Origin: Actinomycetes bacterium
Lineage (GTDB): Bacteria > Actinomycetota > Thermoleophilia > Solirubrobacterales > Solirubrobacteraceae
Length of the DNA: 35,095 nucleotides
Assembly (NCBI GenBank): GCA_021846845.1
Contig: JAJZWB010000027.1
Span: forward strand, 1 to 35,095
Direction of reading: 5' to 3'
Part shown: piece by piece, positions 14,117-23,089 of the stretch
Layout of the letters: each line of letters opens with the position of its first letter
Numbering within the stretch: position 1 is the first letter of the stretch
Translations under genes and position numbers: made by a program
Notes under the pieces: model-generated
Databases searched by the model: none
What the model saw: the letters and a program-made list of their open reading frames with translations, nothing else
Told to the model about the DNA's origin: nothing

Positions 14117-14653
14117 TCAGTTGACCGAGGGGTCGGCCGGCATCCGCGCCACGAGCGCGTAGCTGCCCCCCTTGCGGGTCAGGACCGATTGCCACAGCGA
14201 CAGCGCCCGGCTGGTGAACGCGTCCTCGTGGCGGGCGGGCTCCAGGATCCAGTCGCCGCGCTCCAGCTCCGAGTCCAGCTGCCCGGGTCCCCAGCCGGCG
14301 TGGCCCGCGAACGCTCGCCCGCGGGAGATGGTGACCGTGTCGTCCTCGACGGATGGCATCACGCCGACGTCCTCGAACGCGATCAGGGCCGCGTCCCCGG
14401 GGCTGTCGAACTGGGCCAGCACGATCAGCGCCGAGGGCTGTACCGGGCCGCCGACGTAGAGCTGATCATCGAGCTCGGGGAGCCGCTCGGGGTCGGCGAC
14501 CGCCTCGGCCACGGTCGTCTCCGACGGCCGGTTCAGCACCAGACCCAGCGCGCCGTCGGCGGAGTGCTCGACGACCAGCACGACCGTGCGCCAGAAGTTC
14601 GGGTCCAGCACTCCAGGACCGGCGATCAGCAGCTGGCCTCGCGTGGAGTCCAT
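14117..14653 (-). CDS. yqgE: YqgE/AlgH (UPF0301) family protein
   Basis: This 178-residue protein shows the family's typical order: MDSTRGQLLIAGPGVLDPNFWRTVVLVVEH is the N-terminal signature (1-30), followed by GALGLVLNRP (34-43), LYVGGPV (67-73), and AFAGHAGWGPGQLDSELERGDW (118-139). The biochemical role is unknown; AlgH has been linked to alginate regulation in Pseudomonas. The frame opens earlier at 14710, but the ATG at 14653 coincides with the conserved N-terminus and follows a TACGCT box by 9 bases. Confidence 0.9.
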   Translation of the reverse strand: MDSTRGQLLIAGPGVLDPNFWRTVVLVVEHSADGALGLVLNRPSETTVAEAVADPERLPELDDQLYVGGPVQPSALIVLAQFDSPGDAALIAFEDVGVMPSVEDDTVTISRGRAFAGHAGWGPGQLDSELERGDWILEPARHEDAFTSRALSLWQSVLTRKGGSYALVARMPADPSVN

Positions 14654-14662
14654 CCCATGCGG

Positions 14663-14668
14663 AGCGTA
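14663..14668 (-). promoter_or_regulatory. putative -10 box of yqgE (leaderless arrangement)
   Basis: TACGCT on the minus strand ends 9 bases before the ATG at 14653. It lies inside the longer alternative frame, arguing against that longer start. Confidence 0.5.
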
Positions 14669-14789
14669 GACGATGCTCCGGTGGCCTCGTGCGGCGGCCG
14701 CGGCGCCCACGAGCGCGGTGCCTCGCGGGTCTCACGGACCGTACCGGGGCAGGCCCGGTCTCGCAGGAGGCGCCGGGGGACCGGCCGGG

Positions 14790-15974
14790 TCATAGCCCGT
14801 AGGAGCGTCCGATCACGTCGAGCATGATCTCGTCGGTCCCGGCGCCGATCCGGTTCAGGCGCAGGTCCCGCCACGCGCGCTCGATCCCGTACTCCCGCAT
14901 GTAGCCGGCGCCTCCGTGGATCTGGATGCACTCGTCGGCGACCTCCACCGCGATCCGGGCCGCGTACAGCTTCGCGATCGTGATCTCACGCACCGGGTAC
15001 TCGCCGTTGGCGAAGCGCCAGGCGGTCGTGTAGACCATCTGCCGGGCGGTCTCGATCTTGGTCGCCATCTCGGCGAACTTGTGGCGTATCACCTGGAAGT
15101 GGCCGATCGCGCGCCCGAAGGCCCTGCGCTCGAGCGCGTACCGCAGCGTTCGGTCGAACACGTCCTGTGCGCCGGCGACCGCGCCGGCGGCGCCGATCAG
15201 CCGCTCGCCCTGCAGTTCCCACATGATGTGGTAGAAGCCCTTGCCTACCTCTCCGAGCACCGCGGAGCCGGGCACGCGCACGCCCTGGAAGGCGAGCAGG
15301 GCGGTGTCCGAGGCGTGCATCCCCAGCTTGCGCAGGCGCTTCTCGCGGACCACGCCCGGGGTGTCCATCGGCACCAGCAGAAGCGTGAAGCCGTCATAGC
15401 CGGCCTCGGGATCGGTCTTGGTCACGAGCACGATCGCGTGCGCGCGGTGGCCGTTGGTGATGTAGGTCTTGGAGCCGTTGATCACCCAGTCGTCGCCGTC
15501 GCGCACCGCGCGGGTCTTGATCCCCGACACGTCGGACCCGGCGTCGGGCTCGGTGATGCCAAGGCAGAGAATCGCCCGGCCGGCGATCCCCGGCACCGCC
15601 CAGCGCTGCTTCTGCTCCTCGGTGCCGAACTTCAGGATCGGCGGCAGGGTCATGTCCGTCTGGACCGCCACCCCCATCGAGAGCCCGCCGCACTGTGCGC
15701 GCGCGAGCTCCTCGGCGAGCACTAGGCTGCAGTAGTAGTCGCCGCCCTGGCCTCCGTACTCGGTCGGCTTGTCGAGTCCCAGGAACCCGAGCTCCCCCAT
15801 GCGCGCGAACACCGAATCGGGGAACGTCTTCTCCTCCCACTCCTCGACATGCGGCGCGAGCTCACGGGTCACGAACCGGCTGATGGACTCGCGCAGCTGC
15901 TCGTGCTCGTCGGTGAAGATGAAGTGCCTGCGCGGGGCGGCGAAGTCCGGCTTGAGAACGTCGGCGGTGGCCAT
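14790..15974 (-). CDS. acyl-CoA dehydrogenase (isovaleryl/long-chain-like active site)
   Basis: This 394-residue flavoenzyme has ACAD signatures ITEPDAGSDVSGIKTRA (140-156), KTYITNGHRAH (169-179) and ECIQIHGGAGYMREYGIERAWRD towards the end. The usual MCAD catalytic glutamate, in YEGTxxI, is replaced by glycine (IGAGTDEIM), whereas GERL provides E257. This is the arrangement of isovaleryl-CoA and long-chain dehydrogenases, whose base is E254/E261. It oxidises acyl-CoA to 2-enoyl-CoA, reducing electron-transfer flavoprotein. Substrate length or branching is not provable. The ATG at 15974 has a GAGAGGA ribosome site. It diverges from a crotonase over 339 bp. Confidence 0.92.
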   Translation of the reverse strand: MATADVLKPDFAAPRRHFIFTDEHEQLRESISRFVTRELAPHVEEWEEKTFPDSVFARMGELGFLGLDKPTEYGGQGGDYYCSLVLAEELARAQCGGLSMGVAVQTDMTLPPILKFGTEEQKQRWAVPGIAGRAILCLGITEPDAGSDVSGIKTRAVRDGDDWVINGSKTYITNGHRAHAIVLVTKTDPEAGYDGFTLLLVPMDTPGVVREKRLRKLGMHASDTALLAFQGVRVPGSAVLGEVGKGFYHIMWELQGERLIGAAGAVAGAQDVFDRTLRYALERRAFGRAIGHFQVIRHKFAEMATKIETARQMVYTTAWRFANGEYPVREITIAKLYAARIAVEVADECIQIHGGAGYMREYGIERAWRDLRLNRIGAGTDEIMLDVIGRSYGL

Positions 15975-16313
15975 GCGGCTGATCCTCTCGGTCTTGGTAG
16001 ACGCCCGGCACGGTACCGAAGCTCCTGCGCCACCTCGCTGTGACGTATCTGCGACGCCCTGCTGACAGGCTGCTGCATGTCTCCAGGCGCGCCACCGCCG
16101 CCGGCTGTGTCAGGACGGGACCTCGCAGCTGAGGGCGAGGGTCGCCGGGCCCGGGTCCCTGAGCTGAGTCCGGCGCGTCGCCGGGGCCCTGCCCGCCGCC
16201 GCGACCGCCATTGCGGTCACGCGGACGACTCCAGGTGCGACCGGCTGTCGGCGGGGCTGAACGCCTGCTGGTTCGCGTCGCCGATCCGGCCCGTGGGTTA
16301 GCTTTGTCGGGCG
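15975..16313. other. 339-bp divergent intergenic region
   Basis: I see no convincing gene here; short frames in this stretch look random. It holds the ribosome site of the acyl-CoA dehydrogenase on one side (AGAGGA on the minus strand, 15983-15988) and the TAGCTT box of the crotonase on the other. No palindromic operator stands out. Confidence 0.6.
16299..16304 (+). promoter_or_regulatory. putative -10 box of the crotonase gene (leaderless arrangement)
   Basis: TAGCTT ends 9 bases before the ATG at 16314. Confidence 0.4.
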
Positions 16314-17099
16314 ATGGCCTACGAGAAGATCATCTATGAGGTCGCGTCGACCGGGGTCGCCACGATCGCGCTCAATGAGCCCGAGACGCGCAACGCACTG
16401 TCCGACAGGCTGCTGGGAGAGCTGATCGACGCTCTCCAGGGAGCCCGCGACGACCCGGCGGTGCGCTGCGTGGTGATCAGCTCCACGCATCACAGCGTGT
16501 TCTCCAGCGGCGGCAACCTGGGCGGATTCGCGGCCGACGTGCCACTCGTCCACAAGCACTTCCAGACCGACCTGTTCCCGCGCGCCTTCGCGCTGCTGGG
16601 AGAGCTCGGCAAGCCGTCGATCTGCGCGGCCAACGGGCACGTGCTCGCCGGGGCGCTCGGCCTGGCGCTCGCGTGCGATCTGATCATCGCCTCCGAGCAG
16701 GCGCGGTTCGGCACCCCTGAGATCAACATCGGCCTGTTCCCGTTCATGATCATGGCGCTGATCTATCGCAACGTGGGACGCAAGAAGACAGCCGAGCTGA
16801 TGCTGCTCGGCGAGCAGATCTCCGCCGTGGAGGCAGAGCGGATCGGGATCGTCAACCGGGTTGTGCCGGCCGATCGGTTCCAGGCGACCGTCGACGAGTG
16901 GGCCGGCAAGCTGGCTCGCAAGTCGCCGGTGCTGATGAAGCTGGGCAAGGACGCGATGCACCGCCAGCAGGACATGGCCTACGGAGACGCGATCGACTTC
17001 CTGCGCTCGCAGTTGACTATCGCGTTCTCGACCGAGGACATCCAGGAGGGCGTGCGGGCGTTCTTCGAGAAGCGTGATCCGGAGTGGCGGGGTCGCTGA
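16314..17099 (+). CDS. enoyl-CoA hydratase/isomerase family protein
   Basis: This 261-residue crotonase has an oxyanion-hole segment VFSSGGNLGGF (62-72) and NGHVLAGALGLALACDL (107-123). At the place of the first catalytic glutamate (GGGxE) it has glycine (AGALG). The second glutamate is kept in FGTPEINIGLFPFM (about 131-144). Such one-glutamate crotonases include isomerases and dienoyl-CoA isomerases rather than standard hydratases. The C-terminal GVRAFFEKRDPEWRGR is typical of the superfamily. It lies opposite the acyl-CoA dehydrogenase and probably acts on related acyl-CoAs. Confidence 0.88.
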   Translation: MAYEKIIYEVASTGVATIALNEPETRNALSDRLLGELIDALQGARDDPAVRCVVISSTHHSVFSSGGNLGGFAADVPLVHKHFQTDLFPRAFALLGELGKPSICAANGHVLAGALGLALACDLIIASEQARFGTPEINIGLFPFMIMALIYRNVGRKKTAELMLLGEQISAVEAERIGIVNRVVPADRFQATVDEWAGKLARKSPVLMKLGKDAMHRQQDMAYGDAIDFLRSQLTIAFSTEDIQEGVRAFFEKRDPEWRGR

Positions 17100-17182
17100 G
17101 GCGTCCGCGCGCGGTGCCTCGGCCGGTCTGGGCTTCCCTGCGCGGGTGAGCCGCGGCTGAGTCGCATGCACCCGGAGTGGGT

Positions 17183-17219
17183 GGGGGCGCCGCAGACCGC
17201 GTGCGGTCGCGACGCCCCC
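17183..17219. terminator. bidirectional hairpin between convergent genes
   Basis: Arms GGGGGCG (17183-17189) and CGCCCCC (17213-17219) enclose a perfect inner pair GACCGC-GT-GCGGTC. It sits between the crotonase stop (17099) and the collagen-like gene's stop (17227). No T-run is present, so function depends on GC-rich hairpin termination. Confidence 0.55.
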
Positions 17220-17226
17220 GTGTGGC

Positions 17227-19113
17227 TCAGCGGATGCGGATCGTGAGGTGCATCAGTCCGCGTCGGCCGAGATTGAGCACGAGCGTGTAGCGCCCGGCTC
17301 TGATCGAGTGCCGGTTGCGCAGCGACAGCCGCCAGGCTCCGTCGTGCCCGCGGGTGGCGTGGCCTCTGGCCAGGGTGACGTGGCCGTGCATGAGCGTGGC
17401 CGTGGCCTCGTCGCCGTCCAGGTGCAGCGTCAGCCTGCCGGTGATCGTCCGCGCGTGGCAGGACTGATCGCTCGACGGGCCGGTGCACACGACCAGCTCC
17501 ACGCTCCCCGCGCGGCCGTTGCGCCCGCGCGGTCCACGCCGCCCTCGCGGTCCGCGGGGACCGGCCGCTCCTGTGGCTCCGGTCGCCCCGGTGGCTCCGG
17601 TCGCCCCGGTGGTGCCGGCGGGACCGGCGGGGCCGGTTGGGCCGGCTATGCCGACGGCGCCGGAGGCGCCGGCCTTGCCTGCGGCTCCGGTCGCTCCGGT
17701 TGGGCCTGCCGGTCCCTGCGGTCCGGTGGCTCCGGTTGGGCCTGTCGGTCCCTGCGGGCCAGCCGGGCCCGTGGCACCTGTAGTTCCTGCCGGTCCCTGC
17801 GCCCCAGGCGTTCCCTGCGTTCCCGGCGTTCCCGCCGGCCCCTGCGGGCCTGTCGGCCCCTGCGGGCCTGTCGGCCCCTGCGGGCCTGTCGGCCCCTGCG
17901 GGCCCTGGGGCAGCTGTCCGCCGGTGCCCGACAGGGCTATCGGGGGGGAACCCGCCGGCGCGTTGCTGAGCACCGTCAGCGTCGCTGAGCTGGCGACACC
18001 CGTGGACGACCCCTGCTGCGGGTCAAACCGCACGCTGATCGTGCACCCCTTGCCCACGCCGACCGGCTGGCTGCACTGGTCATTGACCAGGTAGTCGGCC
18101 GGATCGCTGCCCGACAGGGCGTACCCGGACACGATCAGCGGCGCGGAGCCGTTGTTGGTGACGACGATCATCAGCGCAGGGCTCGCCGAGCCCTGCGGCT
18201 CGGTGCCAAACGGCAGGGCGTCGTTGGCAAGGGCGGTGCCCACGTCCGCGGTCGGCGCGGCGTAGGTGATCGTCACCGACGCGGGCAAAGCGGTCACCGT
18301 CGGGCCGGACGGACTGGAGACCGAGCTTGAGACGAAGCTCGACCCGCCGCCACCACCGCCGCCATTGGGGGAGCCGGTGTTGTCGCCACCGCCCCCGCCG
18401 CCGCCGTAGTAGCCACCGCCGCCGCCGCCGCCGCCATCGTACCCGTCACCGCCGTTGCCTCCGAGTCCGAACTGACCGGGCGCACCCGCGGAGCCGCCGT
18501 TGGCGCCCGTTCCACCTGTCCCGGGCGCCGACGTCGTCGCGCCGCCGCCACCGTTGCCCGCGAACCCGCCGTCCGGGCCTGCAGAGCCTGCGTTCCCGCC
18601 GTCGGTACCCCCGGCGCCGCCGCCGCCGCCGCCGCCGGCCACGAGCAACAGCGACTGGAAGCCCGCGAACGGGGAGCCGGTCCCGACGACGGAAGCCCCG
18701 CCGCCGCTGGCTCCGGCGACGAATGTCGTCGAGACGCCGGAACCGCCACCGCCGACCGTGGCGGCGTTCGTGCCCGTGCACGCGCCTCCGCTGCCGGCCT
18801 GACCGACGCCGACGAACAGCTGCTCACCCGGCGTGACCGCGAGCGTGCCGCCGATCGAAGCGCCCTCGCCGCCGCTCTGGCTGGCGCCGCACGTACCTCC
18901 ACCGCCCGCCCCCCCGATCGCGGTGGCGGTGATGCTGGTCACGCCCGCGGGCACCGTGAACGCGTAGGTGCCGGGCTGCGAGTACGTCGTGGTCGCTGTG
19001 GTCTGGGCCATCGCGGGCGACGCGAGCGCCAGCGACGCGAGCACCCCGACGCCGGCCGCGGCCGCCCGTCGCCTATGAGCCCAGCCCAGGATGAATCCGT
19101 TCTCCAAAGCCAT
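17227..19113 (-). CDS. secreted multi-domain protein: glycine-rich region, choice-of-anchor-D-like domain, collagen-like repeats
   Basis: This 628-residue protein starts with a signal peptide (three arginines at 14-16, hydrophobic core 17-32, cleavage likely after ASPAMA at 36). Residues 37 to about 275 are extremely glycine-rich. Residues 285-398 ([30 protein letters not shown]) form an ASH/choice-of-anchor-D immunoglobulin-like domain. Residues 404-536 are about 44 unbroken G-X-Y triplets rich in GPQGPTG, GATGAT and finally GPRGRRG. A C-terminal domain (537-628) contains two cysteines and beta-rich sequence. No sortase motif or membrane anchor is seen. Inference: a fibrous surface or matrix protein. 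The ATG at 19113 has a GAGGGG ribosome site; an in-frame start at 19179 would put 22 polar residues before the signal peptide. Confidence 0.85.
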   Translation of the reverse strand: MALENGFILGWAHRRRAAAAGVGVLASLALASPAMAQTTATTTYSQPGTYAFTVPAGVTSITATAIGGAGGGGTCGASQSGGEGASIGGTLAVTPGEQLFVGVGQAGSGGACTGTNAATVGGGGSGVSTTFVAGASGGGASVVGTGSPFAGFQSLLLVAGGGGGGGAGGTDGGNAGSAGPDGGFAGNGGGGATTSAPGTGGTGANGGSAGAPGQFGLGGNGGDGYDGGGGGGGGYYGGGGGGGDNTGSPNGGGGGGGSSFVSSSVSSPSGPTVTALPASVTITYAAPTADVGTALANDALPFGTEPQGSASPALMIVVTNNGSAPLIVSGYALSGSDPADYLVNDQCSQPVGVGKGCTISVRFDPQQGSSTGVASSATLTVLSNAPAGSPPIALSGTGGQLPQGPQGPTGPQGPTGPQGPTGPQGPAGTPGTQGTPGAQGPAGTTGATGPAGPQGPTGPTGATGPQGPAGPTGATGAAGKAGASGAVGIAGPTGPAGPAGTTGATGATGATGATGAAGPRGPRGRRGPRGRNGRAGSVELVVCTGPSSDQSCHARTITGRLTLHLDGDEATATLMHGHVTLARGHATRGHDGAWRLSLRNRHSIRAGRYTLVLNLGRRGLMHLTIRIR

Positions 19114-19192
19114 ATCGCCCCTCTGAGATGAATGCGCCGGCCCAGGCCCCCTCGCGTGCGGGCGGGCGCTCTTTGCCAAGACAGGCGATCAT

Positions 19193-20755
19193 ATGGCAAT
19201 GACGAGCCTGCTCCGCCCGCTTGCCGAAGATCTGCGAGCGCGCCGCGGGCAGATCATGCTCGGCGGAGGTGCCGAGAGGATCGAGACCCAACACGGCGCC
19301 GGGAAGCTGACCGCGCGCGAGCGGATCTCGCTGCTTGTCGACGAGGGGACGTTCGTGGAGCTGGGGATCCATGGCCGCCCGCACTTCTCCCAGCGAGCGA
19401 TGGAGGGGCGCGACGCTCCCGCTGATGGGGTCGTCACCGGCCACGGCAAGGTCGACGGCCGGCCGGTCGCGGTGGCCGCCTACGACTTCACGGTGATGGC
19501 GGGCTCGATGGGGATGACCGGCGAGCTGAAGGTCACGCGCATGCGTGAGCTGGCGCTGACCCAGCGGATCCCGATGATCTGGCTGCTGGACTCGGCCGGG
19601 GCGCGGATCCAGGAGGCGGTCGGCTCGCTGTTCGCGGGCAGCGGCCACCTGTTTCAGGAGGAGGTGGTGATGAGCGGTGTCGTCCCCCAGGTGGCGGCGC
19701 TGATGGGGCCGTGCGCCGCTGGGACGGCCTACATCCCCGGCCTGGCCGACTTCGTCCCGATGGTCAGGGGCCGCGGCTCGATGGCGCTCGCGGGCCCCCA
19801 CCTGGTGCGCGCCGCGGTCGGCGAGGACGTGACGCAGGAGCAGCTCGGCGGCAGCCGGGTGCACTGCCGCAAATCCGGGGTCGGTGACCTGGAGGTGGCA
19901 GACGACCCCGAGTGCATCGCGCAGATCAAGCGCTATCTCGGCTTCTTCCCCTCGCACTGCGAGCAGGAGCCGCCGATCAAAGCCAGCGCCGACCCGGTCG
20001 ACCGGGCCGACGAGGAGCTGCTCGATGTGCTCCCGGAATCCAATCGCAAGCCCTATGACATGTACGAGGTCATCCGGCGGATCGTGGACGACGGCGAGTT
20101 CTTCGATCTCAAGCCCCAGTTCGCCAGGACGATCATCACCTGCCTGGCGCGCTTCGGCGGCCGGCCGGCCGGGATCGTCGCCAACCAGCCCAGGCAGCTG
20201 GGGGGGATCCTGGACAACGACTCCGCCGACAAGGCGGCGCGTTTCATCAACCTCTGCAACGCGTTCGGGATACCTCTTGTGTACCTGGTGGACGTGCCGG
20301 GGTTCATGGTCGGCACCAGGGTCGAGGAGGCGGGGATCATCCGCCACGGCGCCAAGATGCTCTACGCCACCGCCAACGCCACCGTGCCCAAGATCACCGT
20401 CGTGCTGCGCAAGGCGTATGGCGCCGGCTACTACGTGATGTGCGGCCGCGCGTACGAGCCGGACCTGATCGTCGCCTGGCCGAGCGCTGAGATCTCGGTG
20501 ATGGGGGCGGAGGGCGCCGTCGAGATCGTGTTCCGCAAGCAGGTGCAGGAGGCCGAGGACCCGGACGCGATGCGCGCCCAGCTGATCGACAACTACCGCA
20601 AGATCATCGACGTCTACATCGCGGCCGGCAATGCGATGATCGACGACGTGATCGACCCACGTGAGACCAGGGCGACGATCTGCCGAGCGCTGGAGCTGGC
20701 CCGGGGCAAGCGGGTGTCGCGGCCGTGGAAGCGCAACGGCGTGGTGCCGGTCTGA
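19193..20755 (+). CDS. acyl-CoA carboxylase, carboxyltransferase (beta) subunit
   Basis: This 520-residue protein has both crotonase-like halves of carboxyltransferases. N-terminal half: KLTARERISLLVDEGTFVELG (38-58), a DSAGARIQEAVGSL segment and LGGSRVHCRKSGVGD. C-terminal half: RPAGIVANQPRQLGGILD, VDVPGFMVGTRVEEAGIIRHGAKML and AYGAGYYVMCG, typical of propionyl/acetyl/methylcrotonyl-CoA carboxylases. HCRKSGV is most like methylcrotonyl-CoA carboxylase, the C-terminal half more like PccB, so the substrate stays open. No biotin carboxylase gene is adjacent. It heads a run with the BKACE gene 19 bp downstream, and is divergent from the collagen-like gene over 79 bp. The start is ATG 19193; an alternative ATG lies two codons on. 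Confidence 0.92.
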   Translation: MAMTSLLRPLAEDLRARRGQIMLGGGAERIETQHGAGKLTARERISLLVDEGTFVELGIHGRPHFSQRAMEGRDAPADGVVTGHGKVDGRPVAVAAYDFTVMAGSMGMTGELKVTRMRELALTQRIPMIWLLDSAGARIQEAVGSLFAGSGHLFQEEVVMSGVVPQVAALMGPCAAGTAYIPGLADFVPMVRGRGSMALAGPHLVRAAVGEDVTQEQLGGSRVHCRKSGVGDLEVADDPECIAQIKRYLGFFPSHCEQEPPIKASADPVDRADEELLDVLPESNRKPYDMYEVIRRIVDDGEFFDLKPQFARTIITCLARFGGRPAGIVANQPRQLGGILDNDSADKAARFINLCNAFGIPLVYLVDVPGFMVGTRVEEAGIIRHGAKMLYATANATVPKITVVLRKAYGAGYYVMCGRAYEPDLIVAWPSAEISVMGAEGAVEIVFRKQVQEAEDPDAMRAQLIDNYRKIIDVYIAAGNAMIDDVIDPRETRATICRALELARGKRVSRPWKRNGVVPV

Positions 20756-20774
20756 ACGGCTTCACGCACGCCCC

Positions 20775-21677
20775 ATGATGAGCCTCGAGGATCCAGCGAT
20801 CATCACCTGTGCCATCTCCGGAGCGCTGGCCAACCGGGACCAGTGCCCGGCGATCCCCTACACGCCGGCCGAGTACGCGGCCGAGGCCCGGCGGATCGTC
20901 GACGAGGGCGGCGTTCACATCCACATCCACGCGCGCACCCCCGACGGCTCCCCGAGCGTCGAGGTGGAGGACTTCCGCAACATCCGGGACGCGATCGTCG
21001 CGGAGATCGGCGACGCGGCGATCATCAACTTCTCCACCGGCACGATCGGCGTGCCGGTTGCCAAGCGGGTCGCGTACCTGAGGGAGTGCAGGCCCGAGGT
21101 CGCAGCGCTGAACATGGGCTCGCTCAACTACGCCAAGTACTCGCGCTCCCGCCGGAGCTTCGTGTTCGAGTTCGTGTTCGCCAATCCGTTCGGCGAGATC
21201 GTCGAGCTGCTGACCGCGATGCGCGAGCTTGGCATCAAGCCCGAGCACGAGTGCTTCGATCTCGGCCACGTCGGCTCGCTGCAGCCGCTGGTCGACATGG
21301 GCCTCCTGGAGGCGCCGCTGCACGCCGACTTCGTGATGGGGGTCGTCGGCGGGGTGCCGCCCACCGCGCGCAACCTGGCCGTGATGGCCGAGAACCTGCA
21401 GCTGGCGTGGCCCGAGCGCAGGCATCACTGGGGGGTGATCGGGATCGGCCGGGGCCAGTGGCCGCTGGTCGCCGCCGCGCTCACGCTGGGCGGCTCCGTC
21501 CGGGTCGGCCTGGAGGACAACTTCTACCTGCCGGACGGGACGATGGCCCGCTCCAACGGCGACCTGATAGCCAGGGCACGGCGTATGACCGAGGACTGCG
21601 GCCGGCGACCGGCGACGGTTCACGAGGCGCGCGCGCTGCTCGGCGTGGCCGGCCCGGGGGAGGCGCCGGCAGGGTGA
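20775..21677 (+). CDS. beta-keto acid cleavage enzyme (BKACE/DUF849 family)
   Basis: This 300-residue TIM-barrel protein has the BKACE metal site HIHAR (H50, H52) in GGVHIHIHART, the INFSTGT segment (84-90), ALNMGSLNY (111-119) and GGSVRVGLEDNFYL (239-252; acidic residue E247). Known: the family (type member Kce, 3-keto-5-aminohexanoate cleavage enzyme) condenses a beta-keto acid with acetyl-CoA and splits it to acetoacetate and a new CoA ester. The substrate side chain is not deducible here. The gene follows the carboxylase by 19 bp and overlaps the next gene by GTGA, so it belongs to the same operon. Of the paired ATGs at 20775/20778, the first is given. Confidence 0.9.
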   Translation: MMSLEDPAIITCAISGALANRDQCPAIPYTPAEYAAEARRIVDEGGVHIHIHARTPDGSPSVEVEDFRNIRDAIVAEIGDAAIINFSTGTIGVPVAKRVAYLRECRPEVAALNMGSLNYAKYSRSRRSFVFEFVFANPFGEIVELLTAMRELGIKPEHECFDLGHVGSLQPLVDMGLLEAPLHADFVMGVVGGVPPTARNLAVMAENLQLAWPERRHHWGVIGIGRGQWPLVAAALTLGGSVRVGLEDNFYLPDGTMARSNGDLIARARRMTEDCGRRPATVHEARALLGVAGPGEAPAG

Positions 21678-22912
21678 GCGCCCTGCCGCTAGAGGGTCTT
21701 AGGGTCCTCGACCTCTCGCGGCTGCTCCCGGGCGGGTTCTGCTCGCTGCTGCTGTCGGACTTCGGCGCCGACGTGGTCAAGGTGGAGGACACGGGCGCCG
21801 GGGACTACATCCGCTGGGCGCCGCCGCATCACCCGGGCGCGGCTCCGAGCGCGGGCGGAGCGCTGTTCCTGGCGCTCAACCGCGGCAAGCGCTCGATCCG
21901 CGTGGACCTCAAGACAGATGCCGGACGAGAGGTGCTGCTGCGCCTCGCCCGCGATGCCGACGTGCTGCTGGAGTCCTTCCGTCCGGGCGTGATGGATCGG
22001 CTCGGCGTCGGCTACGAGACCCTGCGAGCCGAGAACCGGCGACTCGTCTACTGCGCCATCAGCGGCTACGGACAGGACGGGCCTGGCCGCGATCGCTCGG
22101 GCCACGACCTCAACTATCTCGGGCTCAACGGCGTCCTCTCGCTCGCGGGCGACGCCGGCGGACCGCCCATCCAGCCGGGGGTGCAGGTGGCGGACCTCGG
22201 CGGCGGAGCGCTGATGGCCGCGGTCGGGATCCTCGTCGCACTGCGCGAGCGGGAGCGGTCGGGAGAGGGCCAGCTGGTCGACTGCTCGATGTTCGACGGC
22301 TCGCTGGCGTGGCTTTCGATGCTCGCGGGGGAGGTGCTTGCCGGGGGCCGTGCCCCGCGTCGCGGCGAGCTGGGCCTCGCGGGGCGCTACTGCTGCTACC
22401 GGCCCTATGAGTGCGCTGACGGCTGGGTCACTCTCGCGGCGCTGGAGCCGAAGTTCTGGCGCGCGTTCTGCGACGGCGTCGGCCGGCCAGACCTCTCGCA
22501 GGGTGCGTTCGAGCCGCCCGGCTCCGAGACCCACCGGCAGGTTTCGGAGATCGTCCGCGCTCGCACGCGTGAGCAGTGGCGCGCGTTCGCGGCCGAGCAC
22601 GACTGCTGCCTGGAGCCGGTTCTGGAGCTGGACGAGGCCCTCGGCTCCGAGCTGGTTGCCGCTCGGGAGATGGTCGTCGGGCTGACGCAGCCGGGGGTGC
22701 CGGAGCAGGTGCGGCTGCTCGGGCTCCCGATCAAGCTCGGTCGCACGCCCGGCGACCCGGCTCGCGGCCCCGGCCCCGAGCTCGGCGAGCACACCGATGA
22801 GGTGCTCGCGGCGGCTGGGTTCTCGGCGGCGGAGATCGCGACCCTGCATGCCCAGGGTGCGGTCGCGGGGGTCGCGCAGGGCTCGACGGCGGAGGCGTTC
22901 CTAAGCTCGTGA
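21674..22912 (+). CDS. alpha-methylacyl-CoA racemase/CaiB family protein
   Basis: This 412-residue protein belongs to CoA-transferase family III. GLRVLDLSRLLPG (8-20), DFGADVVKVED (29-39), NRGKRSIRVDLK (69-80) and ESFRPGVMDRLG (100-111) are diagnostic. SGHDLNYLGLNGVL (142-155) gives H144, and VADLGGGA (172-179) gives D174. This is the His/Asp pair of alpha-methylacyl-CoA racemase, with the same 30-residue spacing as H126/D156 in the mycobacterial enzyme. Racemisation of 2-methylacyl-CoA thioesters is therefore more likely than CoA transfer, but not proven. The GTG start overlaps the previous stop (GTGA) and has GGGGAGG upstream. The stop lies at the beginning of a 22-bp tandem repeat array. 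Confidence 0.88.
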   Translation: MSALPLEGLRVLDLSRLLPGGFCSLLLSDFGADVVKVEDTGAGDYIRWAPPHHPGAAPSAGGALFLALNRGKRSIRVDLKTDAGREVLLRLARDADVLLESFRPGVMDRLGVGYETLRAENRRLVYCAISGYGQDGPGRDRSGHDLNYLGLNGVLSLAGDAGGPPIQPGVQVADLGGGALMAAVGILVALRERERSGEGQLVDCSMFDGSLAWLSMLAGEVLAGGRAPRRGELGLAGRYCCYRPYECADGWVTLAALEPKFWRAFCDGVGRPDLSQGAFEPPGSETHRQVSEIVRARTREQWRAFAAEHDCCLEPVLELDEALGSELVAAREMVVGLTQPGVPEQVRLLGLPIKLGRTPGDPARGPGPELGEHTDEVLAAAGFSAAEIATLHAQGAVAGVAQGSTAEAFLSS

Positions 22913-23030
22913 GGCAGCGATCCAGCGCTCGGGAGGCAGCGATCCAGCGCTCGGGAGGCAGCGATCCAGCGCTCGGGAGGCAGCGATCCAGCGCTCGGGA
23001 GGCAGCGATCCAGCGCTCGGGAGGCAGCGG
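22905..23030. repeat. 22-bp tandem array seeded on the 3' end of the racemase gene
   Basis: Five complete 22-bp units (starting 22905, 22927, 22949, 22971, 22993) and a partial sixth share gaggcagcgatccagc. The first unit carries the gene's TGA stop (gctcgtgagg); later units read gctcgggagg at the same place. There are no spacers, so it is not CRISPR. Confidence 0.95.
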
Positions 23031-23089
23031 CGATCAGACCGGTGAGGGGTCGCCTGCCGGGCCGAGAGGGTGGCGTTATCGTTAGAGGC

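Noticed and set aside
18327-18836. Arg/His-rich plus-strand frame inside the glycine-rich gene
   Set aside because: It is the antisense of GGC/GGT-rich codons; low complexity only.
19073-20347. Minus-strand frame of 424 codons opposite the carboxyltransferase
   Set aside because: The plus strand has strong acyl-CoA carboxylase motifs; the antisense product has none.
20843-22912. 689-residue frame joining upstream sequence to the racemase-like gene
   Set aside because: Its first 277 residues are out of frame with the clear BKACE gene; the GTG at 21674 has a ribosome site and family N-terminus.
22905-23030. CRISPR-like array
   Set aside because: Units are contiguous with no spacers, and the unit derives from the gene end; no cas genes are present.
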